From Herbaspirillum sp. ST 5-3 (GTDB lineage: Bacteria > Pseudomonadota > Gammaproteobacteria > Burkholderiales > Burkholderiaceae_D): a DNA stretch of 64,000 nt. The notes below the pieces were generated by a model. It was not told the origin of the DNA, made no database searches, and was given only the letters and a program-made list of their open reading frames with translations. Where the stretch lies: NCBI RefSeq assembly GCF_004804275.1, contig NZ_STGI01000005.1:124001-188000 (forward strand). The letters are read 5' to 3'. Positions 25,750 to 35,858 of this stretch are shown here, piece by piece (the first letter of the stretch is position 1; every line of letters starts with the position of its first letter). The position numbers and the translations under genes are program-made.

Positions 25750-27471
25750 ATGAATACCATCACCGAATCGACCAATCTGAACAATGACCCGCGCTGGGAT
25801 GCCTCCCGCGTCATTCGCGCGCCGCGCGGCAGCGAAAAAGCCTGCAAGAGCTGGCTGACCGAAGCCGCCTATCGCATGATTCAAAACAATCTCGATCCCG
25901 AAGTCGCGGAAAATCCGAAGCACCTCGTGGTCTACGGCGGCATCGGCCGCGCCGCGCGCAACTGGGAATGCTTCGACAAGATCCTCGAAACCTTGAAAGA
26001 CCTGAACGACGACGAATCGCTGCTGATCCAGTCCGGCAAGCCGGTCGGCGTATTCAAGACGCATCCCGATGCGCCGCGCGTGCTGATCGCCAATTCCAAC
26101 CTCGTGCCGAAATGGGCCAACTGGGAACACTTCAACGAGCTCGACCGCAAGGGTCTGTTCATGTACGGCCAGATGACCGCCGGCAGCTGGATCTACATCG
26201 GCAGCCAGGGCATCGTGCAAGGCACTTATGAAACCTTCGTCGAAGCCGGCCGCCAGCATTACAACGGCGACTGGGCCGGCCGCTGGATCGTCAGCGCGGG
26301 CCTCGGCGGCATGGGCGGCGCGCAACCGCTGGCCGCGACCTTCGCCGGCGCCGTCTCGCTCATGGTCGAATGCCAGCAAAGCAGCATCGACTTCCGCCTG
26401 CGCACGCGTTACCTCGACAAGCAGGCGAAGGACATCGACGACGCCCTCGCGCTGGTGAAGTACCACACCGAACGCAAGGAAGCCGTCTCCATCGGCCTGC
26501 TCGGCAACGCCGCCGAAGTGTTGCCCGAACTCGTCAAGCGCGCCAAGGCCGGCGGCATCAAACCCGACCTCGTGACCGACCAAACCTCCGCGCACGACCT
26601 GGTCAACGGCTACCTGCCGATCGGCTGGAGCGTCGCGCAATGGAAAGCCGCGCAACAGGACCACACGCAGCACGCACAACTCACCGCCGCCGCCGCGCAA
26701 TCCTGCGCAGTCCACGTGCAAGCCATGCTCGACTTCCACGCGATGGGCATTCCCACGGTGGACTACGGCAACAACATCCGCCAGGTCGCCTTCGACACCG
26801 GCGTGAAGAACGCCTTCGACTTCCCCGGCTTCGTGCCCGCCTATATCCGCCCGCTGTTCTGCGAAGGCAAGGGTCCGTTCCGCTGGGTTGCATTGTCCGG
26901 CGATCCGGAAGATATTTACAAGACCGACGCCAAGCTCAAGGAACTGTTCCCCGAGAACAAGCATGTCCACCACTGGCTCGACATGGCGCGCGACCGCATC
27001 GCGTTCCAGGGCTTGCCGGCGCGCATCTGCTGGCTTGGTTTGGGAGAACGCCACCGCGCCGGATTGGCCTTCAACGAAATGTTCCGCAATGGCGAACTGA
27101 AAGGCCCGATCGTGATCGGTCGCGACCATCTCGACACCGGATCGGTCGCCAGCCCGAACCGCGAAACCGAAGGCATGAAGGACGGCACCGACGCCGTATC
27201 CGACTGGCCGCTTCTCAACGCCCTCCTCAACACGGCAGGCGGCGCAACGTGGGTGTCCTTCCATCATGGCGGCGGTGTCGGCATGGGCTATTCGCAGCAC
27301 GCGGGCATGGTGATCGTGGCCGATGGCACGGACGCGGCGGCGAAGCGGCTGGCACGGGTTCTCGTCAATGACAGCGCGTCGGGCGTGATGCGACACGCGG
27401 ATGCAGGGTATGAAACAGCAGTTGCGTGTGCGAAGCGCAACGGATTGAAATTGCCGATGGTAAAAGAGTAA
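25750..27471 (+). CDS. hutU: Urocanate hydratase HutU
   Basis: A 573-residue NAD-dependent urocanate hydratase (urocanase), which converts urocanate to 4-imidazolone-5-propanoate in the cytoplasm. Family landmarks are [14 protein letters not shown] near residue 60, the NAD-binding [13 protein letters not shown] near 183, the [14 protein letters not shown] block, and the active-site Cys region [22 protein letters not shown] (about 362-385). Length and motifs are complete. The true start is ATG 25750 with a ggaaggaac ribosome site. Confidence 0.97.
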   Translation: MNTITESTNLNNDPRWDASRVIRAPRGSEKACKSWLTEAAYRMIQNNLDPEVAENPKHLVVYGGIGRAARNWECFDKILETLKDLNDDESLLIQSGKPVGVFKTHPDAPRVLIANSNLVPKWANWEHFNELDRKGLFMYGQMTAGSWIYIGSQGIVQGTYETFVEAGRQHYNGDWAGRWIVSAGLGGMGGAQPLAATFAGAVSLMVECQQSSIDFRLRTRYLDKQAKDIDDALALVKYHTERKEAVSIGLLGNAAEVLPELVKRAKAGGIKPDLVTDQTSAHDLVNGYLPIGWSVAQWKAAQQDHTQHAQLTAAAAQSCAVHVQAMLDFHAMGIPTVDYGNNIRQVAFDTGVKNAFDFPGFVPAYIRPLFCEGKGPFRWVALSGDPEDIYKTDAKLKELFPENKHVHHWLDMARDRIAFQGLPARICWLGLGERHRAGLAFNEMFRNGELKGPIVIGRDHLDTGSVASPNRETEGMKDGTDAVSDWPLLNALLNTAGGATWVSFHHGGGVGMGYSQHAGMVIVADGTDAAAKRLARVLVNDSASGVMRHADAGYETAVACAKRNGLKLPMVKE

Positions 27472-27783
27472 GACAAGACGAGATCGCGCATAAAGGCTGT
27501 TGCCTTTCCGCTGTGCGCTGCCGAAAAATTCATCGGCCGAGCGGAAAAAGAAGCGAAATCTGTCTGAGCTCCGAGCGTAGCGAGGGCGAGTTATTTCGCT
27601 TCCCGCTCGGCCGATGAATTTTTCGGGAACCCCGAAGGGGCAGCGAAGTGCGGTCGCCTTCTTTTGCTTACTTTTCTTGGCGAAGCAAGAAAAGTGAGCG
27701 GCTGCCGGGCCGCCCCCGGCAAGCTCCCACGGAGAGACGCCAGCATTGCATCACCGAAGAGAACACCAAGAAGGTTTCAACAC
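27472..27783. repeat. Intergenic hairpin-rich repeat element between hutU and hutH
   Basis: Perfect 24-bp arms (27521-27544 and 27603-27626) are reverse complements, and a further 10-bp pair (27550-27559 with 27593-27602) extends the stem inward. A second imperfect hairpin built on cttacttttctt/aagaaaagtgag lies at 27666-27697. This type of sequence resembles dispersed intergenic repeats I associate with Burkholderiales genomes (recollection, not searched). It interrupts the otherwise tight hut operon, so it may lower or stop read-through into hutH. Confidence 0.7.
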
Positions 27784-29313
27784 ATGACAAACAAACTCAC
27801 CATCACCCCCGGCCAACTCAGCCTAAGCCACCTCCGCCAAATCTGGCGCGACGCGCCCCCGCTAGAGCTGGCCCAATCGGCCTACACCGCCATCAACACC
27901 TCCGCCTCCACCATCCACAAGATCGTGGAAAAAGGCGCCCCCGCCTACGGCATCAACACCGGCTTCGGCAAACTCGCCAAGACCCACATCCCCAACGACA
28001 AGCTCGAAGAACTGCAACGCAACCTCATCCTGTCGCACTCCGTCGGCACCGGCGAACTGATCGCCGACGAAGTGGTACGCCTCATCCTCGCGATGAAAAT
28101 CGGCAGCCTTGCCCGCGGCTACTCCGGCATCCGCGCCTCGGTCATCGACACCATGATCGCGATCTACAATGCCGGCATCATGCCCTGCATTCCGAGCAAA
28201 GGCTCGGTCGGTGCATCCGGCGACCTGGCGCCGCTGTCGCACATGACGCTGGCCCTGATGGGCGAAGGCAATGTCCGCGTCGGCGGCAAGCTGCAGGCGG
28301 CGCAAGAAGCATTGCAGGCAGCCGGCATCGCGCCGGTCACGCTCGCCTCCAAGGAGGGACTCGCGCTCATCAACGGCACGCAGGTTTCCACCGCGCTCAC
28401 GCTGCACGGACTGTTCCTGGCAGAACGTTTGCTTGAAGCTGCAACCGTGTCGGGCGCGCTCGCCGTCGATGCCGCCAAGGGCAGCGACGCGCCCTTCGAT
28501 CCGCGCGTGCATGAAGTGCGCGGCCAGCCCGGCCAAATTGCTATTGCAAAAATTTACCGCGAACTGCTGGCTGGCAGCGAGATCCGCAAATCGCACCTGG
28601 TCAACGATGAGCGCGTGCAAGACCCGTACAGCCTGCGGTGCCAGCCGCAGGTGATGGGCGCCTGTCTCGACCTGATCGGCAATGCCGGGCGCACCCTGCT
28701 GATCGAAGCCAACGCGGTGACCGACAACCCGCTGGTGTTCGCGGATGGCGGCGACGTCATCTCCGGCGGCAATTTCCACGCCGAGCCGGTCGCCTTCGCC
28801 GCCGACACGATCGCCTTGGCCATTGCCGAAATCGGCGCACTGTCCGAGCGCCGCATCGCGCTGCTGATCGATTCCACGCTGTCGGGCCTGCCGCCCTTCC
28901 TCGTCGCCGCATCGGGCCTCAACTCCGGCTTCATGATTGCGCATGTCACGGCGGCAGCACTCGCCTCGGAAAACAAATCCCTCGCGCATCCCGCGAGCGT
29001 CGACAGCCTGCCGACATCCGCCAATCAGGAAGACCATGTCAGCATGGCCACCTTCGCCGGCCGCCGTCTGCACGAGATGGCGCACAACACGGCGACCATC
29101 GTCGGCATCGAGCTGCTCGCCGCGGCGCAAGGCGTTGATTTCCATCGGCCGCTCACGACTTCGCCGAGACTGACGCAAGTGCAGCAGCGTCTGCGTCAGC
29201 AAGTGAGCTTCTATGACAAGGATCGCTTCTTCGCACCGGATATCGAAGCCGCGAAGCAGTTGGTGCTGCAAGGCGAACTGAGTTCGGCCTGCCAGGAATT
29301 GTTTGCCGATTAG
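27784..29313 (+). CDS. hutH: Histidine ammonia-lyase HutH
   Basis: A 509-residue enzyme that removes ammonia from L-histidine to give urocanate, the inducer of this pathway. The Ala144-Ser145-Gly146 triad in [14 protein letters not shown] cyclises to the MIO prosthetic group. The catalytic Tyr lies in [10 protein letters not shown] (about residue 55), and [15 protein letters not shown] and [11 protein letters not shown] follow as in the family. The upstream open frame belongs to the repeat element; ATG 27784 is the proper start. Confidence 0.97.
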   Translation: MTNKLTITPGQLSLSHLRQIWRDAPPLELAQSAYTAINTSASTIHKIVEKGAPAYGINTGFGKLAKTHIPNDKLEELQRNLILSHSVGTGELIADEVVRLILAMKIGSLARGYSGIRASVIDTMIAIYNAGIMPCIPSKGSVGASGDLAPLSHMTLALMGEGNVRVGGKLQAAQEALQAAGIAPVTLASKEGLALINGTQVSTALTLHGLFLAERLLEAATVSGALAVDAAKGSDAPFDPRVHEVRGQPGQIAIAKIYRELLAGSEIRKSHLVNDERVQDPYSLRCQPQVMGACLDLIGNAGRTLLIEANAVTDNPLVFADGGDVISGGNFHAEPVAFAADTIALAIAEIGALSERRIALLIDSTLSGLPPFLVAASGLNSGFMIAHVTAAALASENKSLAHPASVDSLPTSANQEDHVSMATFAGRRLHEMAHNTATIVGIELLAAAQGVDFHRPLTTSPRLTQVQQRLRQQVSFYDKDRFFAPDIEAAKQLVLQGELSSACQELFAD

Positions 29314-29321
29314 GAGGATGT

Positions 29322-30302
29322 ATGCATCAACAAGCAGACATGACACTGTGGCAGGGTCGCATCGACGACGCCGAAGGTGAAGCCGGCAAGCGCTGGCACC
29401 AGATCGTGCGCCCGCTGCAGGACGCAAAGGATGAGGGCGGCATCGCCTTGCTCGGCTTCGCCTGTGATGCCGGCGTTGCACGCAATCATGGCCGCACCGG
29501 CGCACGCCAAGGGCCGGCTGCCTTGCGCGCCATGCTGGGCAACATGCCGGTGCGCCGCTGCCGGTCGATTGCGGATGCGGGCGATGTGGTGTGCGTGGCA
29601 AACGGCGACGACGACGGTCTGGAAAACGCGCAAGGCGAGCTGTCCTGCGCCGTCGCCGATCTGCTCGCACGCGGCAAATTGCCGATCGTGATGGGCGGCG
29701 GGCACGAGATGGCATTCGGCTCCTTCGGCGGCCTCGCGCGTCATCTCGCCGCCAGGGAAGCCATGCCGCATGTCGACCACCCACGCATAGGCATCATCAA
29801 CCTCGATGCCCATTTCGACTTGCGCATGGCCGACCGTGCCACGTCCGGCACGCCCTTCCGCCAGATTGCGGAACACTGCCAGACCAAAGGCTGGCCTTTC
29901 CACTACTGCGTGCTCGGCATCAGCGACTTCGGCAACACGCAAGCCTTGTTCGATCGCGCGCGCTCGCTCAGCGTGCGCTGGATGCTCGACGAAGAACTGC
30001 ATGTCGCCAATCTCGGCAAGGTGCAAAAGACGCTGTCGGATTTCATGGCCGAAGTCGATCACGTCTATTTCACGATCTGCCTCGATGTCCTTCCCGCCGC
30101 TGTCGCTCCCGGAGTAAGCGCGCCGGCCACGCGCGGCATTCCGCTCGAGGTGGTGGAGCCGGTGATCGACCTGGTCGTCGCCAGCGGCAAGCTGCGACTG
30201 GCGGACATGGCCGAACTCAATCCCGGCCTCGACATCGACAAGCGCACCGCACGCGTGGCGGCACGCCTGCTCGCGCGCATCGCCGAACGTTCCGGAGCCT
30301 GA
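29322..30302 (+). CDS. hutG: Formimidoylglutamase HutG (arginase/ureohydrolase family)
   Basis: A 326-residue ureohydrolase that hydrolyses N-formimidoyl-glutamate to glutamate and formamide, the one-step end of the pathway. The manganese-binding blocks are GGGHEMAFG (His126 region), NLDAHFDLR (about 159-167) and CLDVLPAAVAPGVSAPA (from Cys253). In arginases the last block normally reads D-x-D; here the first position is Cys253 and the second Asp255. This may be a subfamily variant. Eight bases separate it from hutH, with gaggatg as ribosome site. Confidence 0.9.
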   Translation: MHQQADMTLWQGRIDDAEGEAGKRWHQIVRPLQDAKDEGGIALLGFACDAGVARNHGRTGARQGPAALRAMLGNMPVRRCRSIADAGDVVCVANGDDDGLENAQGELSCAVADLLARGKLPIVMGGGHEMAFGSFGGLARHLAAREAMPHVDHPRIGIINLDAHFDLRMADRATSGTPFRQIAEHCQTKGWPFHYCVLGISDFGNTQALFDRARSLSVRWMLDEELHVANLGKVQKTLSDFMAEVDHVYFTICLDVLPAAVAPGVSAPATRGIPLEVVEPVIDLVVASGKLRLADMAELNPGLDIDKRTARVAARLLARIAERSGA

Positions 30303-30309
30303 GCCCATC

Positions 30310-30909
30310 ATGCGCAAACTGACTGCCACCGATTACGTCCCGATGCCATGGAAGAACGGCGGCGGAAGCACTAGGCAGCTTGCGATCTCTCCGCCGTCCG
30401 CGAGTATCGACAACTTCGACTGGCGCATCAGCGTCGCGCATGCGGCGACCGATGGCCCGTTCTCCCTGTTCCCCGGCGTCGACCGCTCGCTCATCCTGTC
30501 GCACGGCACCCTGTCGATGGAAGTCGACGACGGCGAAACGGCCACGCTGACAACAGGCGATGAACCATTCGTCTTTCGAGGCGAACAGCAGATTCAGGCA
30601 ACGCTGCCCGACGGGCCGATTGCCGATTTCAATGTCATGACCCGCCGCGACCGCTGCACGCATGCATTGCAAATGTTGCGCATTGATGGAGAGCTTGAGT
30701 TCAAGCAGCGCGCGGATCTGATGTTCATCCATGTCGCGCAAGGGCATCTGCGATGCGGCAATGCGACCGGCGAAGCCGTCAATTGCCGTGAAGGCGAATC
30801 GCTTCTGCTGGACCGCAAAGAGAGCGCAAGAATTGCCCTCTCGCCGGAATCCTCCGCGCTGCTGTATATCGCACGTATCACCTTCAAGGATGCAAGCCAT
30901 GCCCAATGA
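30310..30909 (+). CDS. hutD: HutD family cupin protein
   Basis: A 199-residue HutD-family bicupin found in many hut operons. In Pseudomonas it has been proposed to cap hut expression, possibly by binding an intermediate. Landmarks are [18 protein letters not shown] at the N-terminus, [26 protein letters not shown], and DFNVMTRR. Its end overlaps hutI by 11 bases. The metal and catalytic status is unknown. Confidence 0.9.
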   Translation: MRKLTATDYVPMPWKNGGGSTRQLAISPPSASIDNFDWRISVAHAATDGPFSLFPGVDRSLILSHGTLSMEVDDGETATLTTGDEPFVFRGEQQIQATLPDGPIADFNVMTRRDRCTHALQMLRIDGELEFKQRADLMFIHVAQGHLRCGNATGEAVNCREGESLLLDRKESARIALSPESSALLYIARITFKDASHAQ

Positions 30910-32134
30910 CGGAAACCTGTTGTGGGACGCATTATGGGTCAACGTCCATGTGGCGACGATGGCGTCGCCGGGAAGCTATGGCGAGATCCGCGACGGCGCC
31001 ATCGCCGTGCGCGACGGCCGCATTGCCTGGCTCGGCCCGCGCAATGCGCTTCCTGCCGGCTATCGTGCCGCTGTCATACATGAGGGTGAAGGCGCATGGA
31101 TCACGCCCGGCCTGATCGACTGCCATACGCATATTGTCTACGCCGGCAATCGCAGCGATGAATTCGAGGCACGCCTGAATGGCGCGAGCTACGAGGAAAT
31201 CGCGCAACGCGGCGGCGGCATCATGTCGACCGTGCGCGCAACGCGTGCCGCGTCGGAACAGGAACTGTTCGACGCAAGCCTGCCGCGTGTCAGGAATCTG
31301 TTATCGGAAGGCGTGACCACGCTGGAAATCAAATCCGGCTATGGCCTCGACATGGCAACGGAACGCAAGATGCTGCGCGTTGCGCGCCGCATCGGCGAAT
31401 CGCTTCCGGTGCGAATCAGGACCACCTTTCTCGGCGCGCATGCCCTTCCGCCGGAATATGCCGGCCGCGCCGACAGCTATATCGATGCCGTTTGCAAGGA
31501 AATGCTCCCCGCGCTGGCGGCCGAGGGACTGGTCGATGCGGTCGATGCCTTCTGCGAAAAAATCGGCTTCTCGGCGGCGCAGACAGAACGGGTATTTCAG
31601 GCAGCCCGTGCCCTTGGCTTGCCGGTAAAACTGCACGCCGAGCAGTTGTCCGATCAGAACGGCGCCGCCCTCACCGCACGCTATCGCGGACTGTCCGCCG
31701 ATCACCTCGAATACCTGTCCCCGGAAGGCATCGATGCAATGGCTGCTGCCGACACGGCTGCGGTGCTGCTGCCGGGCGCGTTTTATTTTTTGCGCGAGAC
31801 GAAGATGCCGCCGATTCAGGCCTTGCGCGCGGCACGCGTGCCGATCGCGATTTCCACCGACTGCAATCCGGGAACATCGCCGATGACCTCGCTCCTGCTG
31901 GCAATGAACATGGCTTGCACGCTGTTCCGCCTGACACCGCAGGAGTCATTGGCGGGCGCGACGATCAATGCGGCGAAAGCCCTGGGAATGGAAAACGAAG
32001 TTGGCAGCCTGGCCGCAGGCAAAGCAGCGGATTTCGTGCTGTGGTCGATTGAGCGGCCGGGCGATCTCGCGTACGCCATCGGCGGCAATCCTTGCCGCCG
32101 GATCGTGCATCAGGGCAGGATCACCGCCCCTTGA
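30899..32134 (+). CDS. hutI: Imidazolonepropionase HutI
   Basis: A 411-residue amidohydrolase that opens imidazolonepropanoate to N-formimidoyl-glutamate. The metal-binding [10 protein letters not shown] (about residue 78), [12 protein letters not shown], the KLHAEQLSD and SADHLEYLS histidines, and [11 protein letters not shown] are all present. The frame is open upstream within hutD; ATG 30899 gives the standard N-terminus. It closes the hut operon and its 3' end overlaps the convergent waaF by 14 bases. Confidence 0.96.
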   Translation: MPNDGNLLWDALWVNVHVATMASPGSYGEIRDGAIAVRDGRIAWLGPRNALPAGYRAAVIHEGEGAWITPGLIDCHTHIVYAGNRSDEFEARLNGASYEEIAQRGGGIMSTVRATRAASEQELFDASLPRVRNLLSEGVTTLEIKSGYGLDMATERKMLRVARRIGESLPVRIRTTFLGAHALPPEYAGRADSYIDAVCKEMLPALAAEGLVDAVDAFCEKIGFSAAQTERVFQAARALGLPVKLHAEQLSDQNGAALTARYRGLSADHLEYLSPEGIDAMAAADTAAVLLPGAFYFLRETKMPPIQALRAARVPIAISTDCNPGTSPMTSLLLAMNMACTLFRLTPQESLAGATINAAKALGMENEVGSLAAGKAADFVLWSIERPGDLAYAIGGNPCRRIVHQGRITAP

Positions 32135-33167
32135 TCATCGCCTGCAGCGGCTCCCACACCATGCCCGCAGTAATCTCCCGCATGCACCGATGATGCCCCA
32201 AGGGGCACTCCCGTTCACGGCAGGGAGCACATTCGAGCGCGAGATAGAGTGACTTGCACACATCGGAAAACGGCGGCGCATGATTCGGATCGGTCGGCCC
32301 GTAGATCGCGATGATCGGCCGGTTCAGCGCGGACGCAATATGCAGCAGGCCGGAATCATTGCTGACCACCGCATCTGTCCTGGCGATCACCGCCACCGCC
32401 TCGTCCAGCGCAGTGACGCCCGCGAGATTGCGCACGCCCGGCGCCAATGCAGCGATCTCGTCGCATACATCCTTGTCCTTGCCGGAACCGAGCAGAGCGA
32501 TTTGGACGTCGCCGTTTGTCTGCTGGATGGTCCTTGCCAGTTCGGCGAAATGCGCAGTCGGCCAGCGCTTGGCCGAGCCGAACTCCGCGCCCGGCGCAAA
32601 TACGATGAGCCGCTTGTCCATCCGCAATCCCACGCGTGACAGTACCTGCGCCATGCGCTCTTCCGCGACACTCAGCGCGGGGCGCGGCAAGGCCGAGGGC
32701 GGCGGCACGTCCTTGCGCGGCTCTTCCGCCAGGGCCGCATAGAACGACACCATCGGCCGCGGCGTCTCGGGGTTGTCGTGGTGGATCACGTTCAGCAAGC
32801 CGTACCGCATTTCCCCCTTGTAGCCGACGCGGCGCGGGATGCCGGCCAGCCAGGGGATCAGCGCGAACTTCAGTGTGTTGGGGAGCACGTAGGCGTCGGC
32901 ATAACCGCGCTCGCGCAGCATCCTGGCGTATTGCCGCCGCTCGCCCAGTTGCAGCGCGCCGTGCCGGAACGGCGCTTCCAGCACGGTGTCGACTTCGCGC
33001 ATCGCGCGCCACACCGGCGCCACCCAGGCCGGCGCGAGCACATCGATCGGCCGCTCGGGATGTTGCTCGCGCAACAGACGCAGCAAGGGCTGCGCCATGA
33101 CCGCGTCGCCGATCCAGTTGGGAGAAATGATCAGCGTGCGCGCCACGCCATGCACAGGAACCGTCAT
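32121..33167 (-). CDS. waaF: Lipopolysaccharide heptosyltransferase II (GT9)
   Basis: A 348-residue GT9 glycosyltransferase that adds the second heptose to the LPS inner core at the inner membrane. The N-terminal domain starts with [16 protein letters not shown], the WaaF hallmark. The nucleotide-sugar domain contains [14 protein letters not shown] (about 192-205) and [15 protein letters not shown] (about 265-280). [18 protein letters not shown] cluster near the end is also typical. Its start overlaps the AhpD-like stop by ATGA, making it the third gene of the msbA unit. Confidence 0.95.
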   Translation of the reverse strand: MTVPVHGVARTLIISPNWIGDAVMAQPLLRLLREQHPERPIDVLAPAWVAPVWRAMREVDTVLEAPFRHGALQLGERRQYARMLRERGYADAYVLPNTLKFALIPWLAGIPRRVGYKGEMRYGLLNVIHHDNPETPRPMVSFYAALAEEPRKDVPPPSALPRPALSVAEERMAQVLSRVGLRMDKRLIVFAPGAEFGSAKRWPTAHFAELARTIQQTNGDVQIALLGSGKDKDVCDEIAALAPGVRNLAGVTALDEAVAVIARTDAVVSNDSGLLHIASALNRPIIAIYGPTDPNHAPPFSDVCKSLYLALECAPCRERECPLGHHRCMREITAGMVWEPLQAMIKGR

Positions 33168-33754
33168 TTGTTGCGCGGTACGCGGCCCATCAGGAAGAAC
33201 TCGTCGTTCGGACGCATCGAGATCGCATTGGCCATGCGGTTCGACAAGCCGAAGAAGGCCGTGATCGCGGCGATGTCCCAGATGTCTTCGTTATCGAAGC
33301 CGTGCTGGTGCAGCGTCGCATAGTCGTCATCGTTGATCTCCTGCGAATTCAGGCAGACCTTGATCGCGAAATCGAGCATTGCCTTCTGGCGCGGCGTGAT
33401 ATCCGCCTTCAGATGATTGACCGCGACCTGGTCGGCGATCAGCGGCTGCTTCGCATAGATGCGCAACAACGCGCCGTGCGCCACCACGCAGTACAGGCAG
33501 CCATTCTTCGCGCTGGTCGCGGTGACGATCATTTCGCGGTCGGCCTTGGTCAGGCTGCCGGTTTCCTTCAGCATCAGGGCGTCGTGATAGGCGAAGAAGG
33601 CGCGGAACTCGGCGGGACGATGCGCCAGCGTGAGGAAAACGTTCGGCACGAAGCCGGCCTTTTCTTGCACGTTCAGGATCATCTGGCGGATGTCTTCCGG
33701 CAGCTCGCTGATGTCGGGAACGGAAAAACGCGAGATCGGTTTTGGATCGGACAT
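33164..33754 (-). CDS. AhpD-like peroxidase-related protein (carboxymuconolactone decarboxylase family)
   Basis: A 196-residue protein of the AhpD-like, uncharacterised peroxidase-related group. The redox motif is CLYCVVAH (C-x-x-C plus His, about residues 92-99), inside the helical CMD domain (about 45-110), with an extra helical half toward the C-terminus. It likely works as a thiol-dependent peroxidase or oxidoreductase, substrate unknown. Its start codon overlaps the msbA stop (TAATG), and its stop overlaps the waaF start, so it is co-translated with two LPS genes. Confidence 0.88.
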   Translation of the reverse strand: MSDPKPISRFSVPDISELPEDIRQMILNVQEKAGFVPNVFLTLAHRPAEFRAFFAYHDALMLKETGSLTKADREMIVTATSAKNGCLYCVVAHGALLRIYAKQPLIADQVAVNHLKADITPRQKAMLDFAIKVCLNSQEINDDDYATLHQHGFDNEDIWDIAAITAFFGLSNRMANAISMRPNDEFFLMGRVPRNK

Positions 33755-35490
33755 TATGCGGTTTCCTTTGCAAATTGAAGGTGGTACAGGTTGGCGTAAA
33801 CCTCATTCTTTTCCAGCAATTCCGCGTGCGAGCCGGTTTCGACGATGTGGCCGCCGACCAGTACCACGATGCGGTCGGCATGTTCGATGGTCGACAGGCG
33901 ATGCGCGATGACCAGCGTGGTGCGACCGCGCATCAGCTCATCCAGCGCCGCCTGCACCGCGCGTTCCGATTCGGTGTCGAGCGCCGATGTCGCTTCGTCA
34001 AGAATCAGTATAGGCGCATCCTTGTAAATCGCACGCGCGATCGCCAGGCGCTGCCGCTGCCCGCCGGACAAGCGGCTGCCGTTGTCGCCGATGGTCGTTT
34101 CCAGTCCGTCCGGCAGTCCGGCGATGACGTCGTTCAGATGCGCGGCCCTTGCCGCCGCTTCGACGCGAGCGCGATCGGGATGCGCATCTCCGTACGCGAT
34201 GTTGGCGGCGACGGTGTCGTCGAACAGCACCACGCTCTGGCTGACCATGGCGATCTGCGCGCGCAGGCTCTCCAGTGTGATCTGCTCGATCGGTTCGCCG
34301 TCCAGCCGTATCTCGCCGCCGGTCACGGAATAGAAGTTCGGCACCAGATTCACCAGCGTCGATTTGCCGCCGCCCGACATGCCGACGAAGGCCACCGTTT
34401 CACCCGGCCGCACCGACAGATTAATGTGCGACAACGCCGTCTGCGACTGGCCCGGATAACTGAAGCTGACATCGACGAAATCGAGTTGCCCCGATGCCCT
34501 GCCCTGCAGCGGCTTGCCGTTGGTACGTTCCACCGGCGCGTCGATCAGGCCGAACACCACTTCGGACGCCGCCAGGCCGCGTTGCAGCGGACCATTGACT
34601 TCCGCAATATGCTTGAGCGGCGTGAGCAGCATCAGCATCGCGGTAATGAAGGAGACGAAGTCGCCCACGGTCGCCTGCCCCTGGCTGGATTGGTGCAAGG
34701 CAATCACGATCACGATCGACACTGCGAAGGCGGTGATGACCTGGGTAATCGGTACCGTGGCGGCAAAGGTGCTGGCCATGCGCATCGAGTAGCTGCGCTG
34801 CCTGTCGGCGCGCTCCTCGAATCGCTTCTTTTCATACTGATGGCCGCCGAAGATCTTGATGACCTGGTTGGCGCGCGTGGTTTCTTCAATCACCTGCGTC
34901 AATTGCGCATTGATGGTCAGGTAATTCTGCGTCAGCTTGCGCAGCCGCTTGCCGGTCAGGCGCACCACCACGCCGATCACGGGAATCAGCACCAGCGTGA
35001 TGAGCGTGAGGCGCCAGTTCAGCCAGAACAGATAGGACAGCAGGCCGATCACCGTGAGCGAATCGCGAATCATCGAGGTCAGCACGTTCTTGAGCATGTC
35101 GATGATCTGCTCGACTTCAAACATCAGCGAGTTGATCACGCGGCCGACCGAGGTCGTGACGTAGAATCCGAGCGGCACATCGAGGATGCGGTTGAAGGCC
35201 TGCTGGCGCAGCTCGCTCAGCAGGCGCGTCGACACCCAGGTCATCATGTAGGTCGTCATGAAGGTCGACACCCCGCGCAGCGCAAAGATGCCGATCACGA
35301 ACAACGGGACCATCCAGAGCGAAAAAGTCGGCTTGGACACGAAGCCCTTGTCGAGCAGGAGCTTCATCATTGCGGACAAGGTCGGCTCGGTGGTCGCCGT
35401 CAGTATCATCCCGACAAAAGCCAGTCCGAGGCGCGCCTTGTAAGGCGTCAGCATGCGGACGACCCGCCTGAGATGCGGTGGGATTATCAT
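33754..35490 (-). CDS. msbA: Lipid A/LPS flippase MsbA
   Basis: A 578-residue half-size ABC exporter that flips lipid A-core across the inner membrane. The N-terminal membrane domain has six helices (residues 15-320). The ATPase domain has Walker A GMSGGGKST (370-378, Lys376), Q-loop, signature LSGGQRQRLAIARA (about 475-488), and Walker B ILILDEATSALD. Length matches E. coli MsbA. It opens a minus-strand operon with the AhpD-like gene and waaF. Confidence 0.96.
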   Translation of the reverse strand: MIIPPHLRRVVRMLTPYKARLGLAFVGMILTATTEPTLSAMMKLLLDKGFVSKPTFSLWMVPLFVIGIFALRGVSTFMTTYMMTWVSTRLLSELRQQAFNRILDVPLGFYVTTSVGRVINSLMFEVEQIIDMLKNVLTSMIRDSLTVIGLLSYLFWLNWRLTLITLVLIPVIGVVVRLTGKRLRKLTQNYLTINAQLTQVIEETTRANQVIKIFGGHQYEKKRFEERADRQRSYSMRMASTFAATVPITQVITAFAVSIVIVIALHQSSQGQATVGDFVSFITAMLMLLTPLKHIAEVNGPLQRGLAASEVVFGLIDAPVERTNGKPLQGRASGQLDFVDVSFSYPGQSQTALSHINLSVRPGETVAFVGMSGGGKSTLVNLVPNFYSVTGGEIRLDGEPIEQITLESLRAQIAMVSQSVVLFDDTVAANIAYGDAHPDRARVEAAARAAHLNDVIAGLPDGLETTIGDNGSRLSGGQRQRLAIARAIYKDAPILILDEATSALDTESERAVQAALDELMRGRTTLVIAHRLSTIEHADRIVVLVGGHIVETGSHAELLEKNEVYANLYHLQFAKETA

Positions 35491-35858
35491 GGTTGTGTCT
35501 GCTGCCAGTTAAGTAGAAATGTGGACACCGGTCGAACGGCCTCTCGTGCCGGCGCGAGGAAGCATTGAACAGGATGTCATCAAGTGGGCGTCATCAAGGG
35601 TGCCCATAAGGGTGCCACTTAACGGCGAACCCGGCCAGCCTGCCATCGCCGCCGACTTTTCTTGAAGGCAAATTATAGTGGATAAGGGTGGGCGAAATAC
35701 CTTGTCGAGAAGGCAAGACGCTCATCCGCCCGATTGTCCGGTCCGAAGAAGCCCCGTTCGGCCTGCTGCTATACTGCCCTACGATATGCTCGGCATTGGC
35801 AGGGTTCCTGCTTGCATTGCAAATGCGCCTTGCACGATATTGCCTCGAATACAAGAAC

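Noticed and set aside
25705-27396. Open frame of about 560 codons antisense to hutU
   Set aside because: Mirror of a well-supported urocanase; no domain or ribosome site.
27862-29784. Open frame of about 640 codons antisense to hutH and hutG
   Set aside because: It runs across two real genes and their junction, with low-complexity composition.
33742-35568. Open frame of about 600 codons antisense to msbA
   Set aside because: Composition (His, Arg, Asp-rich) is that of a mirror of a codon-biased gene; msbA on the other strand is complete with all motifs.
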